Below, in pieces: positions 24,446-32,657 of a DNA stretch of 64,000 bases. Made by a program: the position numbers and the translations under genes. Below the pieces are notes generated by a model that was not told the DNA's origin, searched no databases, and saw nothing but the letters and a program-made list of their open reading frames with translations. Within the stretch, counting starts at the first letter, position 1. Every line of letters begins with the position of its first letter. Where the stretch lies: the NCBI RefSeq assembly GCF_000720765.1, contig NZ_JODC01000001.1:434001-498000 (forward strand). Direction: 5' to 3'. This DNA comes from Streptomyces sp. NRRL S-646. Lineage in GTDB: Bacteria; Actinomycetota; Actinomycetes; Streptomycetales; Streptomycetaceae.

Positions 24446-26179
24446 TCAATGCAGCAACCGGTCGAGGAAGCCGTTGCCGAAGACGCGGTGCGGGTCGAGT
24501 CGGTCCAGGGTTCCGGCCGCCTGCCCCCACGCCGCCTCGCCCAGCGACGCAGGCACCGCCGTGCCCAGCACCTCCTCGTCACTCCAGGCCGCCTCTTCCG
24601 TGTAGGCCCAGCCCTTGGACCACTCGACCCGCGTGAGCGCGTGCTCCCCGTCGAACGTGCGCAGCAGGAACTGTTCGAGCTCGCGCAGAAAGGCCTCCGC
24701 ATACGGTGTGCCCGGCAGCGTCAGGACGTCCAGCCACACCGCCGTGTCCCACTCCGGATGCGTGTCGCTCTGCCGCAGCGCCGACAGCAACGGGGCGCGC
24801 GCACCGTCCAGCTCGGCATCGGCCGGGTCGTCGAGCCCGGTCACCCGGATCTCCACCGAACCGTTCACCGGGAAGCGGCCCAGCGCCGCGTAAGCGGCGA
24901 GCCGCTCCCGGTAGAAGGACGTGAACTCGGCGACCACCTGCTGCACTTGGGCCCGCGTGGTGAGCACGGCGTAGCCGTTCGCGGCCACCCGCAGGGTCGT
25001 CGGCTTGATATAGAGCAGGGTGTTCTTCGACGGTCCCCAGATGTCGGCGGACAGCGTCGCCACCAGCCCGAGTGCCGCCACGTCGTACTGCGCGTTGCCC
25101 AGCACCGGAGCCAGATACCAGGCCGCGTCCGAGGTCATTCGCCCCACCAGATCCGCCACCACGGTCGGCACGTTGTCGGAGAACGGGTAGTTGTACGGCG
25201 ATGTCACATGCCGCGAGGTGAGCGGCCGCGTCGGCGCCACGCTCCACACCTTGAGCCACGGGCGCTCGGTGAAGGCGAACCAAATGGCCTCCACGCGGCC
25301 CGACGCGTCGAGGCAACTCGCCAGCGTGCGCCCGCCGGAGCCCGGCGCCGCAAAGAGTTCGGCCGCCGGGATGTCCGTACGGCTCACACACCGCAGATTG
25401 ACGTTCGCGCCCACCCGCAGCACGACCTCCGTCACCAGCGCACGGCCGAGGTGGGTCAGCAGCGCGGCACAGTCCGCCTCGTCGCGGTCGTACGTCCGCA
25501 GCACATACGCGCCCGCGCTCTCGTCCCACACGACCGCCGTCAGCGACAGCACCAGATTGCTGAGCGAACCGTACGTGTGCCCCGGCACCCGCTGCTCGCC
25601 CTGCGCCGGTACGGCGGTGCCGTGCGCGTCGATGGCGAGCGCGCCGCCCAGGGTGAGATCACCGGGAGCGGGTGCGGCGGTGACCCCCAGCCCGTGCCCC
25701 TCCAGATAGGCGAGCAGGGCCTCCATCGTGACACCGGTGCCGGCCCGCACCGCGCTCGCCGAGTCCAGCGACAGGCCGGTGAGATGACGCGCGGTGTCCA
25801 CGAGGAGAACGGAGGCGTCCGACGCGGTGCCCTCGGTGATCGTCAGCGGCGACCAGCCGTGCGCGGAACCCCGGGCGCGCACCCTCCAGCCGTGCCGCCA
25901 GGCCCAGTTGACGACCTCGGCCACCTGATACGCGGCGGCCGGAGCGCAGGCCCACAGCCCGTCCGCGGTGATCTCGCCGACCCAGTTGCGGTATGCCGAG
26001 CGGTACAGGGAGACATCCGCCGGGAAGTCCGGCAGCTCCTGCGCGGCGACCGCCGGATCGGCCGCGATCAGCACGGGGCCGGCGGCCAGCGCGGCCGCGC
26101 CGACCAGGAAGCCGCGGCGGCTCAACGACGTGTTCTCCGACGGCCCGGACGAGAAGTTGCTCGCTGAACAATCAGTCAC
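24446..26179 (-). CDS. Tat-exported FAD-linked oxidase, class II cholesterol-oxidase-like
   Basis: 577 residues from GTG 26179 (no strong ribosome site). A Tat signal is clear: SRRGFLVGAAALAAG, cleavage near AVAA (about 46). The VAO-type FAD domain holds 'RVRARGSAHGWSPL' with His107, where class II cholesterol oxidases attach FAD covalently, and 'GDLTLGGALAIDAHGTAVP'. The middle and C-terminal part fits the cholesterol oxidase substrate-binding domain. Predicted reaction: oxidation of a 3-beta-hydroxysteroid or other sterol outside the cell with release of hydrogen peroxide. Other alcohol substrates are possible. Divergent from the aldo/keto reductase; 210 bases without a gene separate it from the TetR gene. 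Confidence 0.82.
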   Translation of the reverse strand: MTDCSASNFSSGPSENTSLSRRGFLVGAAALAAGPVLIAADPAVAAQELPDFPADVSLYRSAYRNWVGEITADGLWACAPAAAYQVAEVVNWAWRHGWRVRARGSAHGWSPLTITEGTASDASVLLVDTARHLTGLSLDSASAVRAGTGVTMEALLAYLEGHGLGVTAAPAPGDLTLGGALAIDAHGTAVPAQGEQRVPGHTYGSLSNLVLSLTAVVWDESAGAYVLRTYDRDEADCAALLTHLGRALVTEVVLRVGANVNLRCVSRTDIPAAELFAAPGSGGRTLASCLDASGRVEAIWFAFTERPWLKVWSVAPTRPLTSRHVTSPYNYPFSDNVPTVVADLVGRMTSDAAWYLAPVLGNAQYDVAALGLVATLSADIWGPSKNTLLYIKPTTLRVAANGYAVLTTRAQVQQVVAEFTSFYRERLAAYAALGRFPVNGSVEIRVTGLDDPADAELDGARAPLLSALRQSDTHPEWDTAVWLDVLTLPGTPYAEAFLRELEQFLLRTFDGEHALTRVEWSKGWAYTEEAAWSDEEVLGTAVPASLGEAAWGQAAGTLDRLDPHRVFGNGFLDRLLH

Positions 26180-26315
26180 GGGTTCACGCTAGGGGACCGT
26201 TGACACGTGCAGGATTCCTGTCCAATACCATCACTCGTCCGAGTGAGAAATTCACAGATGGCGCTCCGGACCCGCCGGTTCCGTGCGCAGGCGTGACGGA
26301 TGACAGACTGCCCCC

Positions 26316-27299
26316 ATGGACGAGCGCACATTCGGTAGGTCGGGTCAGCATGCATCCGTCGTCGGTCTTGGCACATGGCAGCTGGGCGCCGACTGGGGAG
26401 ACGTCGACGACAAGGAAGCCCTGGCGGTGCTGGAGGCGGCGGCCGAGTCGGGGGTGACCTTCTTCGACACCGCCGACGTGTACGGCGACGGGCGCAGCGA
26501 GCAGACCATCGCCGCATTCCTCAGCGGCAGGCCGGACCTGCATGTGCTGGTCGCCACGAAGATGGGCCGCCGCGTCGAGCAGATCCCCGAGAACTACGTC
26601 CTCGACAACTTCCGTGCCTGGAACGACCGTTCGCGGCGCAACCTCGGCGTCGACCGCATCGACCTCGTACAACTGCACTGCCCGCCGACGCCCGTGTACT
26701 CCACGGACGAGGTGTTCGACGCCCTGGACACCCTGGTCGAGGAGGAACGCATCGCGGCCTACGGCGTCAGCGTGGAGACCTGCGCGGAGGCGCTGACCGC
26801 GATCGCCCGGCCGAACGTGGCGAGCGTGCAGATCATCCTCAACGCCTTCCGTATGAAGCCGCTGCGCGAGGTCCTCCCGGCAGCGCAGGAGGCCGGCGTC
26901 GGCATCATCGCCCGTGTCCCGCTCGCCTCCGGCCTGCTGTCGGGCAAGTACACCAAGGACACCGTCTTCCCGCAGAACGACCACCGCACCTACAACCGGC
27001 ACGGCGAGTCCTTCGACGTGGGCGAGACCTTCTCCGGCGTCGACTACACGACCGGCGTCGAGGCCGCCGCCGAGTTCTCCGCGCTCGCGCCGGAGGGCTA
27101 CACGCCTGCCCAGCTCGCGCTGCGCTGGATCGTGCAGCAGGCCGGCGTGACCACCGTGATCCCCGGCGCCCGCTCACCCGAGCAGGCCCGCGCCAACGCG
27201 GCCGCCGCCAGGCTCCCGCAGCTCACGGACGAGACACTCACCGCGATCCGCGACCTCTACGACCGCCGGATCAAGGACCAGGTGGAAGCCCGCTGGTAG
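26316..27299 (+). CDS. Aldo/keto reductase
   Basis: 327 residues from ATG 26316. The catalytic tetrad is visible: D51 and Y56 in FFDTADVYGDG, K82 in ATKMG, H121 in VQLHCPP. The C-terminal NADP(H) site is marked by 'TTVIPGARSPEQARANAAA'. It would reduce aldehydes or ketones with NADPH; the specific substrate cannot be read. A TTGACA hexamer lies at 26200-26205, upstream on the same strand, but its -10 partner is poor. The gene is divergent from the sterol-oxidase-like gene. Confidence 0.9.
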   Translation: MDERTFGRSGQHASVVGLGTWQLGADWGDVDDKEALAVLEAAAESGVTFFDTADVYGDGRSEQTIAAFLSGRPDLHVLVATKMGRRVEQIPENYVLDNFRAWNDRSRRNLGVDRIDLVQLHCPPTPVYSTDEVFDALDTLVEEERIAAYGVSVETCAEALTAIARPNVASVQIILNAFRMKPLREVLPAAQEAGVGIIARVPLASGLLSGKYTKDTVFPQNDHRTYNRHGESFDVGETFSGVDYTTGVEAAAEFSALAPEGYTPAQLALRWIVQQAGVTTVIPGARSPEQARANAAAARLPQLTDETLTAIRDLYDRRIKDQVEARW

Positions 27300-27314
27300 A
27301 CCGCGGCGACCGGC

Positions 27315-27659
27315 TCACGGCTCCAGGAGCAGCTGCCACTCCTGCTCCTGGTCGCCGGAGACCGAACCCTGGTCCTGGGCCGTGAAGGCGTGGGTGAGCG
27401 TCTCGCGCGCCTGCGCCACCGCCACGGGCGAGCCCTGCACGGTCAACGTCACCGCCCCGGACAGATGGCCGGCGGGGCCGGCCTCGGACGGCTGCCCGGC
27501 CGGCTCGTGCTCGAACCTCGCCGTGTGGACGGTGACCTCGTCGTCGGCGGGAAGCTCCTCCTTCGCCATACCGAAGGCGGGCTCCAGGACCCGCACGACT
27601 GCGCGTGCGTCCGCGGCGGTGCCGCCGCTGACAGTGACTGTGAGCTCGGTGCCGGACAT
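27315..27659 (-). CDS. Small acidic hypothetical protein
   Basis: 114 residues from ATG 27659, with AGGAG about ten bases upstream; an in-frame ATG at 27695 has a poorer site. I do not recognise the family. It opens with a beta-strand-like 'TELTVTVSGGTAADARAVVRVLEPAFGM', then an acidic middle rich in Glu/Asp and Gly, another strand 'GAVTLTVQGSPVAVAQARETLTHAF', and ends in 'EWQLLLEP'. The two similar strand-helix halves suggest a small alpha-beta dimerising domain. No signal peptide, Cys pairs or metal ligands. Convergent with the aldo/keto reductase, 15 bases apart. Confidence 0.6.
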   Translation of the reverse strand: MSGTELTVTVSGGTAADARAVVRVLEPAFGMAKEELPADDEVTVHTARFEHEPAGQPSEAGPAGHLSGAVTLTVQGSPVAVAQARETLTHAFTAQDQGSVSGDQEQEWQLLLEP

Positions 27660-27818
27660 GGTCGTCGGACTCCTCGGGTGGTCGTCGTACGCCATGCGCT
27701 CCGTGTAACCGCCCGGTGATCGCCCAAACCGGGCCGATTGCGCTCGGCCCGGTCAATCCTGCGCGAAGAGGGAACCCGGGTCAGGTAGACATCCGGGGCG
27801 ATCGAGCCGGGAGGAACC

Positions 27819-28316
27819 TTGCCGGCCACAAACAGCAGAGCCGAACTGAACGAGTGGGGGCGGCACGAGACCGAGGAGGAGAGAGCCGACCGGAAGTGGG
27901 GTGAGCTGATCCAGGAGGTCAGGGTCGCCCAGACCGGGGTGCAGATCCTGTTCGGCTTCCTGCTCACCGTTGTCTTTCAGCAGAAGTACGCCTCACTGGG
28001 ATCCACCGACAAGACCATCTACATCGTGACCGTGGTGCTGGGCGCCGCCGCGACCGGCGCGCTGATCGGGCCCGTCTCCCTGCACCGCCTGGTGGCCGGG
28101 CGCCGGGTCAAGCCGCAGGCCGTGGAGTGGGCCTCGCGGATGACCTTCGTCGGTCTGGCGCTCCTGCTCGCCACCATGACCTCCTCGCTGCTGCTGATCC
28201 TCCGGGTCGCCACCCACAACGGGGCCGTGCCCTGGATCGTCACGGGTGTGGTCGCGTGGTACGCGCTGTGCTGGTACGGGGTGCCGCTGTGGACCCGTCA
28301 CCGCCATACGGAGTGA
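27819..28316 (+). CDS. DUF6328-type four-helix membrane protein
   Basis: 165 residues from TTG 27819, directly after GGGAGGAACC, the only good ribosome site. An acidic amphipathic N-terminus (EWGRHETEEERADRKW) is followed by four hydrophobic helices near 42-58, 67-88, 106-126 and 137-152. The sequence 'ELIQEVRVAQTGVQILFGFLL' is the hallmark I remember for actinobacterial DUF6328. Function is unknown. Its last 77 bases overlap the 3' end of the convergent DUF2238 gene. Confidence 0.8.
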   Translation: MPATNSRAELNEWGRHETEEERADRKWGELIQEVRVAQTGVQILFGFLLTVVFQQKYASLGSTDKTIYIVTVVLGAAATGALIGPVSLHRLVAGRRVKPQAVEWASRMTFVGLALLLATMTSSLLLILRVATHNGAVPWIVTGVVAWYALCWYGVPLWTRHRHTE

Positions 28317-28947
28317 CACCCAGGGCGTCGAGCTGCCGGTCGTGCAGGCGGGAGAGGACCAGCACGGAGACCGTGGCGCCGATCAACGCGCAGAACATGT
28401 CCCACTGCGTGTCCCACACGTCGCCCTGCGTGGCCAGGAAGGCGTCCGCGGAATGCCCGCCGGTCACCGCGGCCAGCCACTCCAGCATCTCGAAGACAGC
28501 ACTGAAGGCGAGACACGCGCACACGGTCAGCGGTGCCAGCCAGCGGCTGCCGCGCAGCGGCGAGGTACGGCTGAGCAACTCCCGTACCAGAATCGCCGGT
28601 ACGAAGCCCTGCATGAGATGGCCGAAACGGTCGTACGGGTTGCGGGCCAGGCCGAAGGTGTCCCGCACCCAGTCGCCCAGCGGCACCTGCGCGTAGGTGT
28701 AGTGGCCGCCCACTGCCAGGACCAGCGCATGGACGGCCAGCAGGCAGCACAGCAGGTTCGTCAGCGGGAAGCGGCGCCAGGTCAGCACCACCAGCGGCAG
28801 CCCGACCAGCACCCACACCGTCTCCAGGAACCAGGTGGTGCGATCGCGCGCTCCCCAGACCGAGGCGGCCAGCCCCAGTGCCACGACGACGGCCGGCAGG
28901 GCGGGCAGCCGCCGACGCGGGACGGCGGAGTGCAGGACAGCAGTCAT
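28240..28947 (-). CDS. DUF2238 (YjdF-like) integral membrane protein
   Basis: 235 residues from ATG 28947, with GAGGAGGAG upstream. Six or so transmembrane helices run between residues 15 and 205. The family motif 'NPYDRFGHLMQGFVPAILVREL' and 'GDVWDTQWDMFCALIGATVSVLV' with conserved Asp/Trp/Gln are present. The function of YjdF-type proteins is not established. The hydrophilic C-terminal tail of about 30 residues is encoded where the gene overlaps the opposite-strand DUF6328 gene, so that tail may be a chance extension. Confidence 0.85.
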   Translation of the reverse strand: MTAVLHSAVPRRRLPALPAVVVALGLAASVWGARDRTTWFLETVWVLVGLPLVVLTWRRFPLTNLLCCLLAVHALVLAVGGHYTYAQVPLGDWVRDTFGLARNPYDRFGHLMQGFVPAILVRELLSRTSPLRGSRWLAPLTVCACLAFSAVFEMLEWLAAVTGGHSADAFLATQGDVWDTQWDMFCALIGATVSVLVLSRLHDRQLDALGVTPYGGDGSTAAPRTSTARTTRPHP

Positions 28948-29037
28948 GGGGCTCCTCCTCGTGGAAGCCCCCATGCTGGCCGAGCGGCTGGACGACGGCA
29001 TGAGTACGGCTACTCAGCCCCGCCCCCGGCCGGATCC

Positions 29038-30054
29038 TCAGCCCTTGTCGCCGCGCAGCGCGCTCAGGCACATGACGATGGCCTGCTGGAGCTCCTCCAG
29101 GCGCTGGACCATGTCGTCCTCGACGAAGTCCTGCACGTCGTCGAAGGTCAGCTCCTCGAACGCCTTCGTCGCCTTCTGCAGGCTGCTGTAGAACTTCGTC
29201 CGCCGCTCCTGGACGCGCAGTTCGGGATCGGCCTCCACGGCCTCGGCGACGAGGGACTTCATGGTGTCGTAGGCCTCGCTGGCCCACTCGCCGCTGTCCT
29301 CGTCCTCCTCGAGCTCGTCGATGAGCGACAGGTGCCGCTCGGCCTCCTGGCGCAGGTCGACCGGCGCGTCGATGGTCTGCCCCGCGGGCGTCTTGACCTG
29401 CCCCGACTCGGCGATCTGGCGCACGTAGCCGATCCGGTCGGCGGCCCGGCTCTCGGTGGCGACGGCCTTCTTCAGGTCGTCGGTACGGACGACGTCCCGC
29501 GCCAACTCGGCCTGCAGCTCCGGGTCTTCACGGACGCGGTCGAGCAGCGCCTGGCGTGCCGCCCGGGCGGTGGAGGGGTCGGCGAGGATCGCCGCGCGCA
29601 GGGCGGTGGGGTTCTCGGCGACCTCCAGCGCCTTCGTCGGCCGGATGCCCTCCGCCTCGGCGGCCTCCGCGATGGCGGTGCCGCGCTCGGAGGTCGCGCT
29701 GTTGCGGGACACGTAGTAGCTCAGCCACACGTCAGCGTCCGGCAGCTCCACCTCCTGGCCCGGCGCGAGCGCCTCGAAGTGCGGGACCATGCCGTCGTCG
29801 GCGGCCCGGTCCCAGGCCTTGTAGTAACGCATCACGCGCTCGGGGGAGCACCCGGCCAGCTCCGCGAACTCCTTCGCGGACACCTTCGGCGTCTCCTCCG
29901 CGCCCTGGCCACCGGGCCGTACGCTGCGCGCCACCATCAGGCCGAAGGCCCATCCTCCGGTCCGCGCGTAGACCCCGAACTCGCGCGCATCCCGCACCAC
30001 GAGGTCGGACAGCGGGACGGGGGACGACTCGGACGGGACGATCGCTAGGGTCAC
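29038..30054 (-). CDS. Unrecognised HTH-containing regulator-like protein
   Basis: 338 residues from GTG 30054, with GGAGAG eight bases upstream; the frame remains open to 30981 only as a shadow of the LLM oxidoreductase. I cannot name the family. A helix-turn-helix is probable at 'KVSAKEFAELAGCSPERVMRYYKAWDRAA' (about 57-86). The rest is strongly acidic and helical, with a repeated pattern resembling ParB-like linkers ('TALRAAILADPSTARAARQALL'), and a likely coiled coil over 250-330. A 14-bp perfect palindrome in its own leader suggests autoregulation. Soluble, no signal peptide. Confidence 0.7.
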   Translation of the reverse strand: MTLAIVPSESSPVPLSDLVVRDAREFGVYARTGGWAFGLMVARSVRPGGQGAEETPKVSAKEFAELAGCSPERVMRYYKAWDRAADDGMVPHFEALAPGQEVELPDADVWLSYYVSRNSATSERGTAIAEAAEAEGIRPTKALEVAENPTALRAAILADPSTARAARQALLDRVREDPELQAELARDVVRTDDLKKAVATESRAADRIGYVRQIAESGQVKTPAGQTIDAPVDLRQEAERHLSLIDELEEDEDSGEWASEAYDTMKSLVAEAVEADPELRVQERRTKFYSSLQKATKAFEELTFDDVQDFVEDDMVQRLEELQQAIVMCLSALRGDKG

Positions 30055-30084
30055 GGATGACTCTCCTGTGCAAAGCTGGTCGGA

Positions 30085-30098
30085 CTGCAGATCTGCAG
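30085..30098. promoter_or_regulatory. 14-bp perfect palindrome in the leader of the HTH gene
   Basis: CTGCAGATCTGCAG reads the same on both strands. It lies 31 bases upstream of the GTG start and just downstream of a minus-strand TATAGG (30107-30112) that can act as -10. The position between -10 and start codon fits an operator for the adjacent HTH protein. Confidence 0.6.
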
Positions 30099-30164
30099 AC
30101 CGGCAGCCTATAAGGCCCCATTGGCGATGCTTTGAACAGGGCGCCGTGCGGGAGGGCTCCCAGG

Positions 30165-31136
30165 TCAGTCCAAGCTGTCGCGCAGGGCCGGCAGCAGCGT
30201 TTTCTCCGCCCAGTCGAGATACGCCGGCTGCGACTCGCCGCCGATCTGCACGAGGGCGATCTCGCCGAATCCGGCGTCGGCGTAGGGGCGTACGGCTTCG
30301 ACGAAGTCGTCGGGGTTGTCGCCGCAGGGGATCGATGCGGCGACGTCGTCGGGGGTGACGTACTGGGTCGCCGACTCGAAGGAATCGGGGTGCGGCAGCT
30401 CGGAGTTGACCTTCCAGCCGCCGCCGAACCAGCGGAACTGCGCGTGCGCGCGCTTCACCGCCGTGTCCCGGTCGGGGGCGTAGCAGACGGGCAGCTGGCC
30501 CACGCGCGGCTTGCCCTCTCCGCCGTGCCGGTCGAACGCCGTCAGCAGCCCCGCCTCGGGCTCGGTGGCGATGACCAGGTCGGCGAGCCGGCCCGCGAGG
30601 GCGCAGGACTGCTCGCCGGAGACGGCGATGCCGATGGGCGGCGGCTGGTCCGGCAGGTCCCACAGCCGGGCCGACTCGACGTCGAAGTGCGTGCCGCGAT
30701 GGTTGACATGGCCGCCCTTGAAGAGCGCCCGGATGATCTCCACCGCCTCCTCCAGCATCTCGTGCCGCACATCGACGGACGGCCAACCGCCGCCCACCAC
30801 ATGCTCGTTGAGGTTCTCGCCGGAGCCCAGTCCCAGCCGGAAGCGGCCCTCGGACAGCAACTGCATCGTGGCCGCCTTCTGCGCCACCACCGCCGGGTGG
30901 TAGCGGACGGTCGGACACGTCACATAGGTCATCAGCGGAATGCTCGAGGTCGCCTGGGCCGCAGCGCCCAGCACGCTCCACGCATACGGCGAGTGACCCT
31001 GCGAGCGCAGCCAGGGAAAGTAGTGGTCCGAGGTCACGGAGAAGTCGTAACCGGCGCCCTCGGCCCGCACCAGATGGTCGACGAGGTCACGGGGGCCGGC
31101 CTGCTCGGTCATCATCGTGTATCCGATTTGCACCAT
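30165..31136 (-). CDS. F420-dependent LLM-class oxidoreductase (TIGR03557-like)
   Basis: 323 residues from ATG 31136. The TIM-barrel luciferase-like fold is recognised by 'MVQIGYTMMTEQAGPRDLV', 'DFSVTSDHYFPWLRSQGHSPY', 'SVLGAAAQATSSIPLMTYVT', 'GRFRLGLGSGENLNEHVVGGGWP' and 'SGEQSCALAGRLADLVI'. This set is that of the G6PDH-related F420 group common in Streptomyces and mycobacteria. It uses reduced or oxidised F420 with an unknown substrate. It is divergent from the beta-lactamase-fold gene across 75 bases and has no strong ribosome site. Confidence 0.88.
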   Translation of the reverse strand: MVQIGYTMMTEQAGPRDLVDHLVRAEGAGYDFSVTSDHYFPWLRSQGHSPYAWSVLGAAAQATSSIPLMTYVTCPTVRYHPAVVAQKAATMQLLSEGRFRLGLGSGENLNEHVVGGGWPSVDVRHEMLEEAVEIIRALFKGGHVNHRGTHFDVESARLWDLPDQPPPIGIAVSGEQSCALAGRLADLVIATEPEAGLLTAFDRHGGEGKPRVGQLPVCYAPDRDTAVKRAHAQFRWFGGGWKVNSELPHPDSFESATQYVTPDDVAASIPCGDNPDDFVEAVRPYADAGFGEIALVQIGGESQPAYLDWAEKTLLPALRDSLD

Positions 31137-31211
31137 AAACGTCGAGTCCCCTGGACCGGCGGCGGAAAACAGCCCCTCGATCGACCAGGGTTCACCAGGC
31201 AGGATGCCTTC

Positions 31212-32657
31212 ATGAGTGCTCGCCCGCTGCCCGCCGGCAGCCCCGCCGCCCAAGGTGTCGACGCCACCGGCGTCCACGCCTTCCTCGACGCCCTCGAAGC
31301 GGCGCCGGACATCGAACCGCACAGCCTGATGATCATGCGACACGGTCACCTCGTGGCCTCCGGCTGGTGGGCGCCGTACACCTTCGATCGACCGCACCTG
31401 CTGTACTCCCTCAGCAAGAGCTTCACGGCGACGGCCGCCGGGATCGCCGCCGGCGAGGGGCTGCTGCGCTTCGACGACCCGGTGATCTCGTACTTTCCCG
31501 AGTTCGACGCCGACATCACCGACCCACGCAGTCGCGCGATGCTGGTGCGGCACGTGGCGTCGATGGCCAGCGGGCACGAGGCGGAGACCCTCGACCGGGC
31601 GCTCGCCACCGACCGAGCGGACCTGGTGCGCGGCTTCCTGCTGCTCCCGCCCGAGCGGGAGCCGGGGACCGTCTTCGCCTACAACCAGCCCACGACCTAC
31701 ACCCTTGCCGCGATCGTGCAGCGTGTCACGGGTCAGCCGCTGACCGAGTACCTGCGCCCGCGGCTGCTGGACCCCCTCGGGATGGGCGAGGCGGCCTGGC
31801 TGCGCGACCGGGCCGGCCGCGAACTGGGCTTCAGCGGGCTGCACGCCACCACCGACGCCATCGCCCGGCTCGGCCAGCTGTATCTGCAGGACGGGGTGTG
31901 GGAGGGTCGGCGCCTGCTGCCCGAGGGGTGGGTGGCCGAGGCGACGCGCCCGCACATCGGCAACGGCGACGGCACGGCTGCGGGTGCGCTGTCGGACTGG
32001 CAGCAGGGCTACGGCTTGCAGTTCTGGACCTCCCGGCACGGCTACCGCGGCGACGGCGCGTACGGGCAGTTCTGCCTGGTGCTGCCCGGGCATGACGCCG
32101 TGATCGCGACGACGGCGGCGACCGAGCGGATGCAGCAGGTGCTCGACCTTGCCTGGCAGCACCTGCTGCCGGCCTTCGGCCCCGAACCGCTGCTGGACCG
32201 CGAACAGGAGGACACGGCCCTGCGGGAACGGCTGACGCGACTCGCGCTGCCCCCAGCGGCAGGAAAGCCCGCACCGCCGGAGCGGGCGCAGGAGTGGTCC
32301 GGCGCCGGGTTCACGCCGTACGGCGGCGTCTGCGTGGAGCAGCCGAAGCTGACCGGGGCCGGGGTGATCAGAGGCACGGACGGCTGGGCCCTGCATCTCA
32401 CCGAGGACGGGCACGAATTCGCCCTGCAGGTCGGGGCGGGCGGCTGGACCGTCACCGATGAGCCGCTGCCCACCGCGGTGAGTGGCGGATGGGCCGACGA
32501 TGACACCCTCGCCGTGGACGTCCTGTTCCTGGAGACACCGCACCGGCTGACCGTGACGTGCTCGCTGCCGGACCGCACCTTCACAGCGCGGTGGCACACC
32601 ACTCCGCTGCACAGCCCCCCGCTGCGCGCGCTGCGCGCACCCAGGGCCTCAGCCTGA
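31212..32657 (+). CDS. Beta-lactamase-fold serine hydrolase
   Basis: 481 residues from ATG 31212, with AGGATG upstream. Ser-x-x-Lys is S66-L-S-K69 ('LLYSLSKSFTATAAG'). A Tyr-x-Asn motif is 'FAYNQP' (about 156-161). 'YGLQFWTSRHGYRGDGAYGQ' replaces the usual H-x-G triad region. The last 130 residues form an extra beta domain ('TGAGVIRGTDGWALHLTEDG'). No signal peptide is found, so it is a cytoplasmic esterase/6-aminohexanoate-hydrolase or EstB-like enzyme more than a true resistance factor. Its 3' end overlaps the convergent pseudokinase gene by nine bases. Confidence 0.87.
   Translation: MSARPLPAGSPAAQGVDATGVHAFLDALEAAPDIEPHSLMIMRHGHLVASGWWAPYTFDRPHLLYSLSKSFTATAAGIAAGEGLLRFDDPVISYFPEFDADITDPRSRAMLVRHVASMASGHEAETLDRALATDRADLVRGFLLLPPEREPGTVFAYNQPTTYTLAAIVQRVTGQPLTEYLRPRLLDPLGMGEAAWLRDRAGRELGFSGLHATTDAIARLGQLYLQDGVWEGRRLLPEGWVAEATRPHIGNGDGTAAGALSDWQQGYGLQFWTSRHGYRGDGAYGQFCLVLPGHDAVIATTAATERMQQVLDLAWQHLLPAFGPEPLLDREQEDTALRERLTRLALPPAAGKPAPPERAQEWSGAGFTPYGGVCVEQPKLTGAGVIRGTDGWALHLTEDGHEFALQVGAGGWTVTDEPLPTAVSGGWADDDTLAVDVLFLETPHRLTVTCSLPDRTFTARWHTTPLHSPPLRALRAPRASA

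Noticed and set aside
26200..26228. TTGACA-N17-CAATAC as a promoter of the aldo/keto reductase
   Set aside because: The -35 is canonical but the -10 matches poorly, so it is mentioned only in the gene entry.
30054..30981. Extension of the HTH gene upstream to 30981
   Set aside because: It runs through the LLM oxidoreductase gene in another frame. GTG 30054 has a proper ribosome site and follows the palindromic leader.
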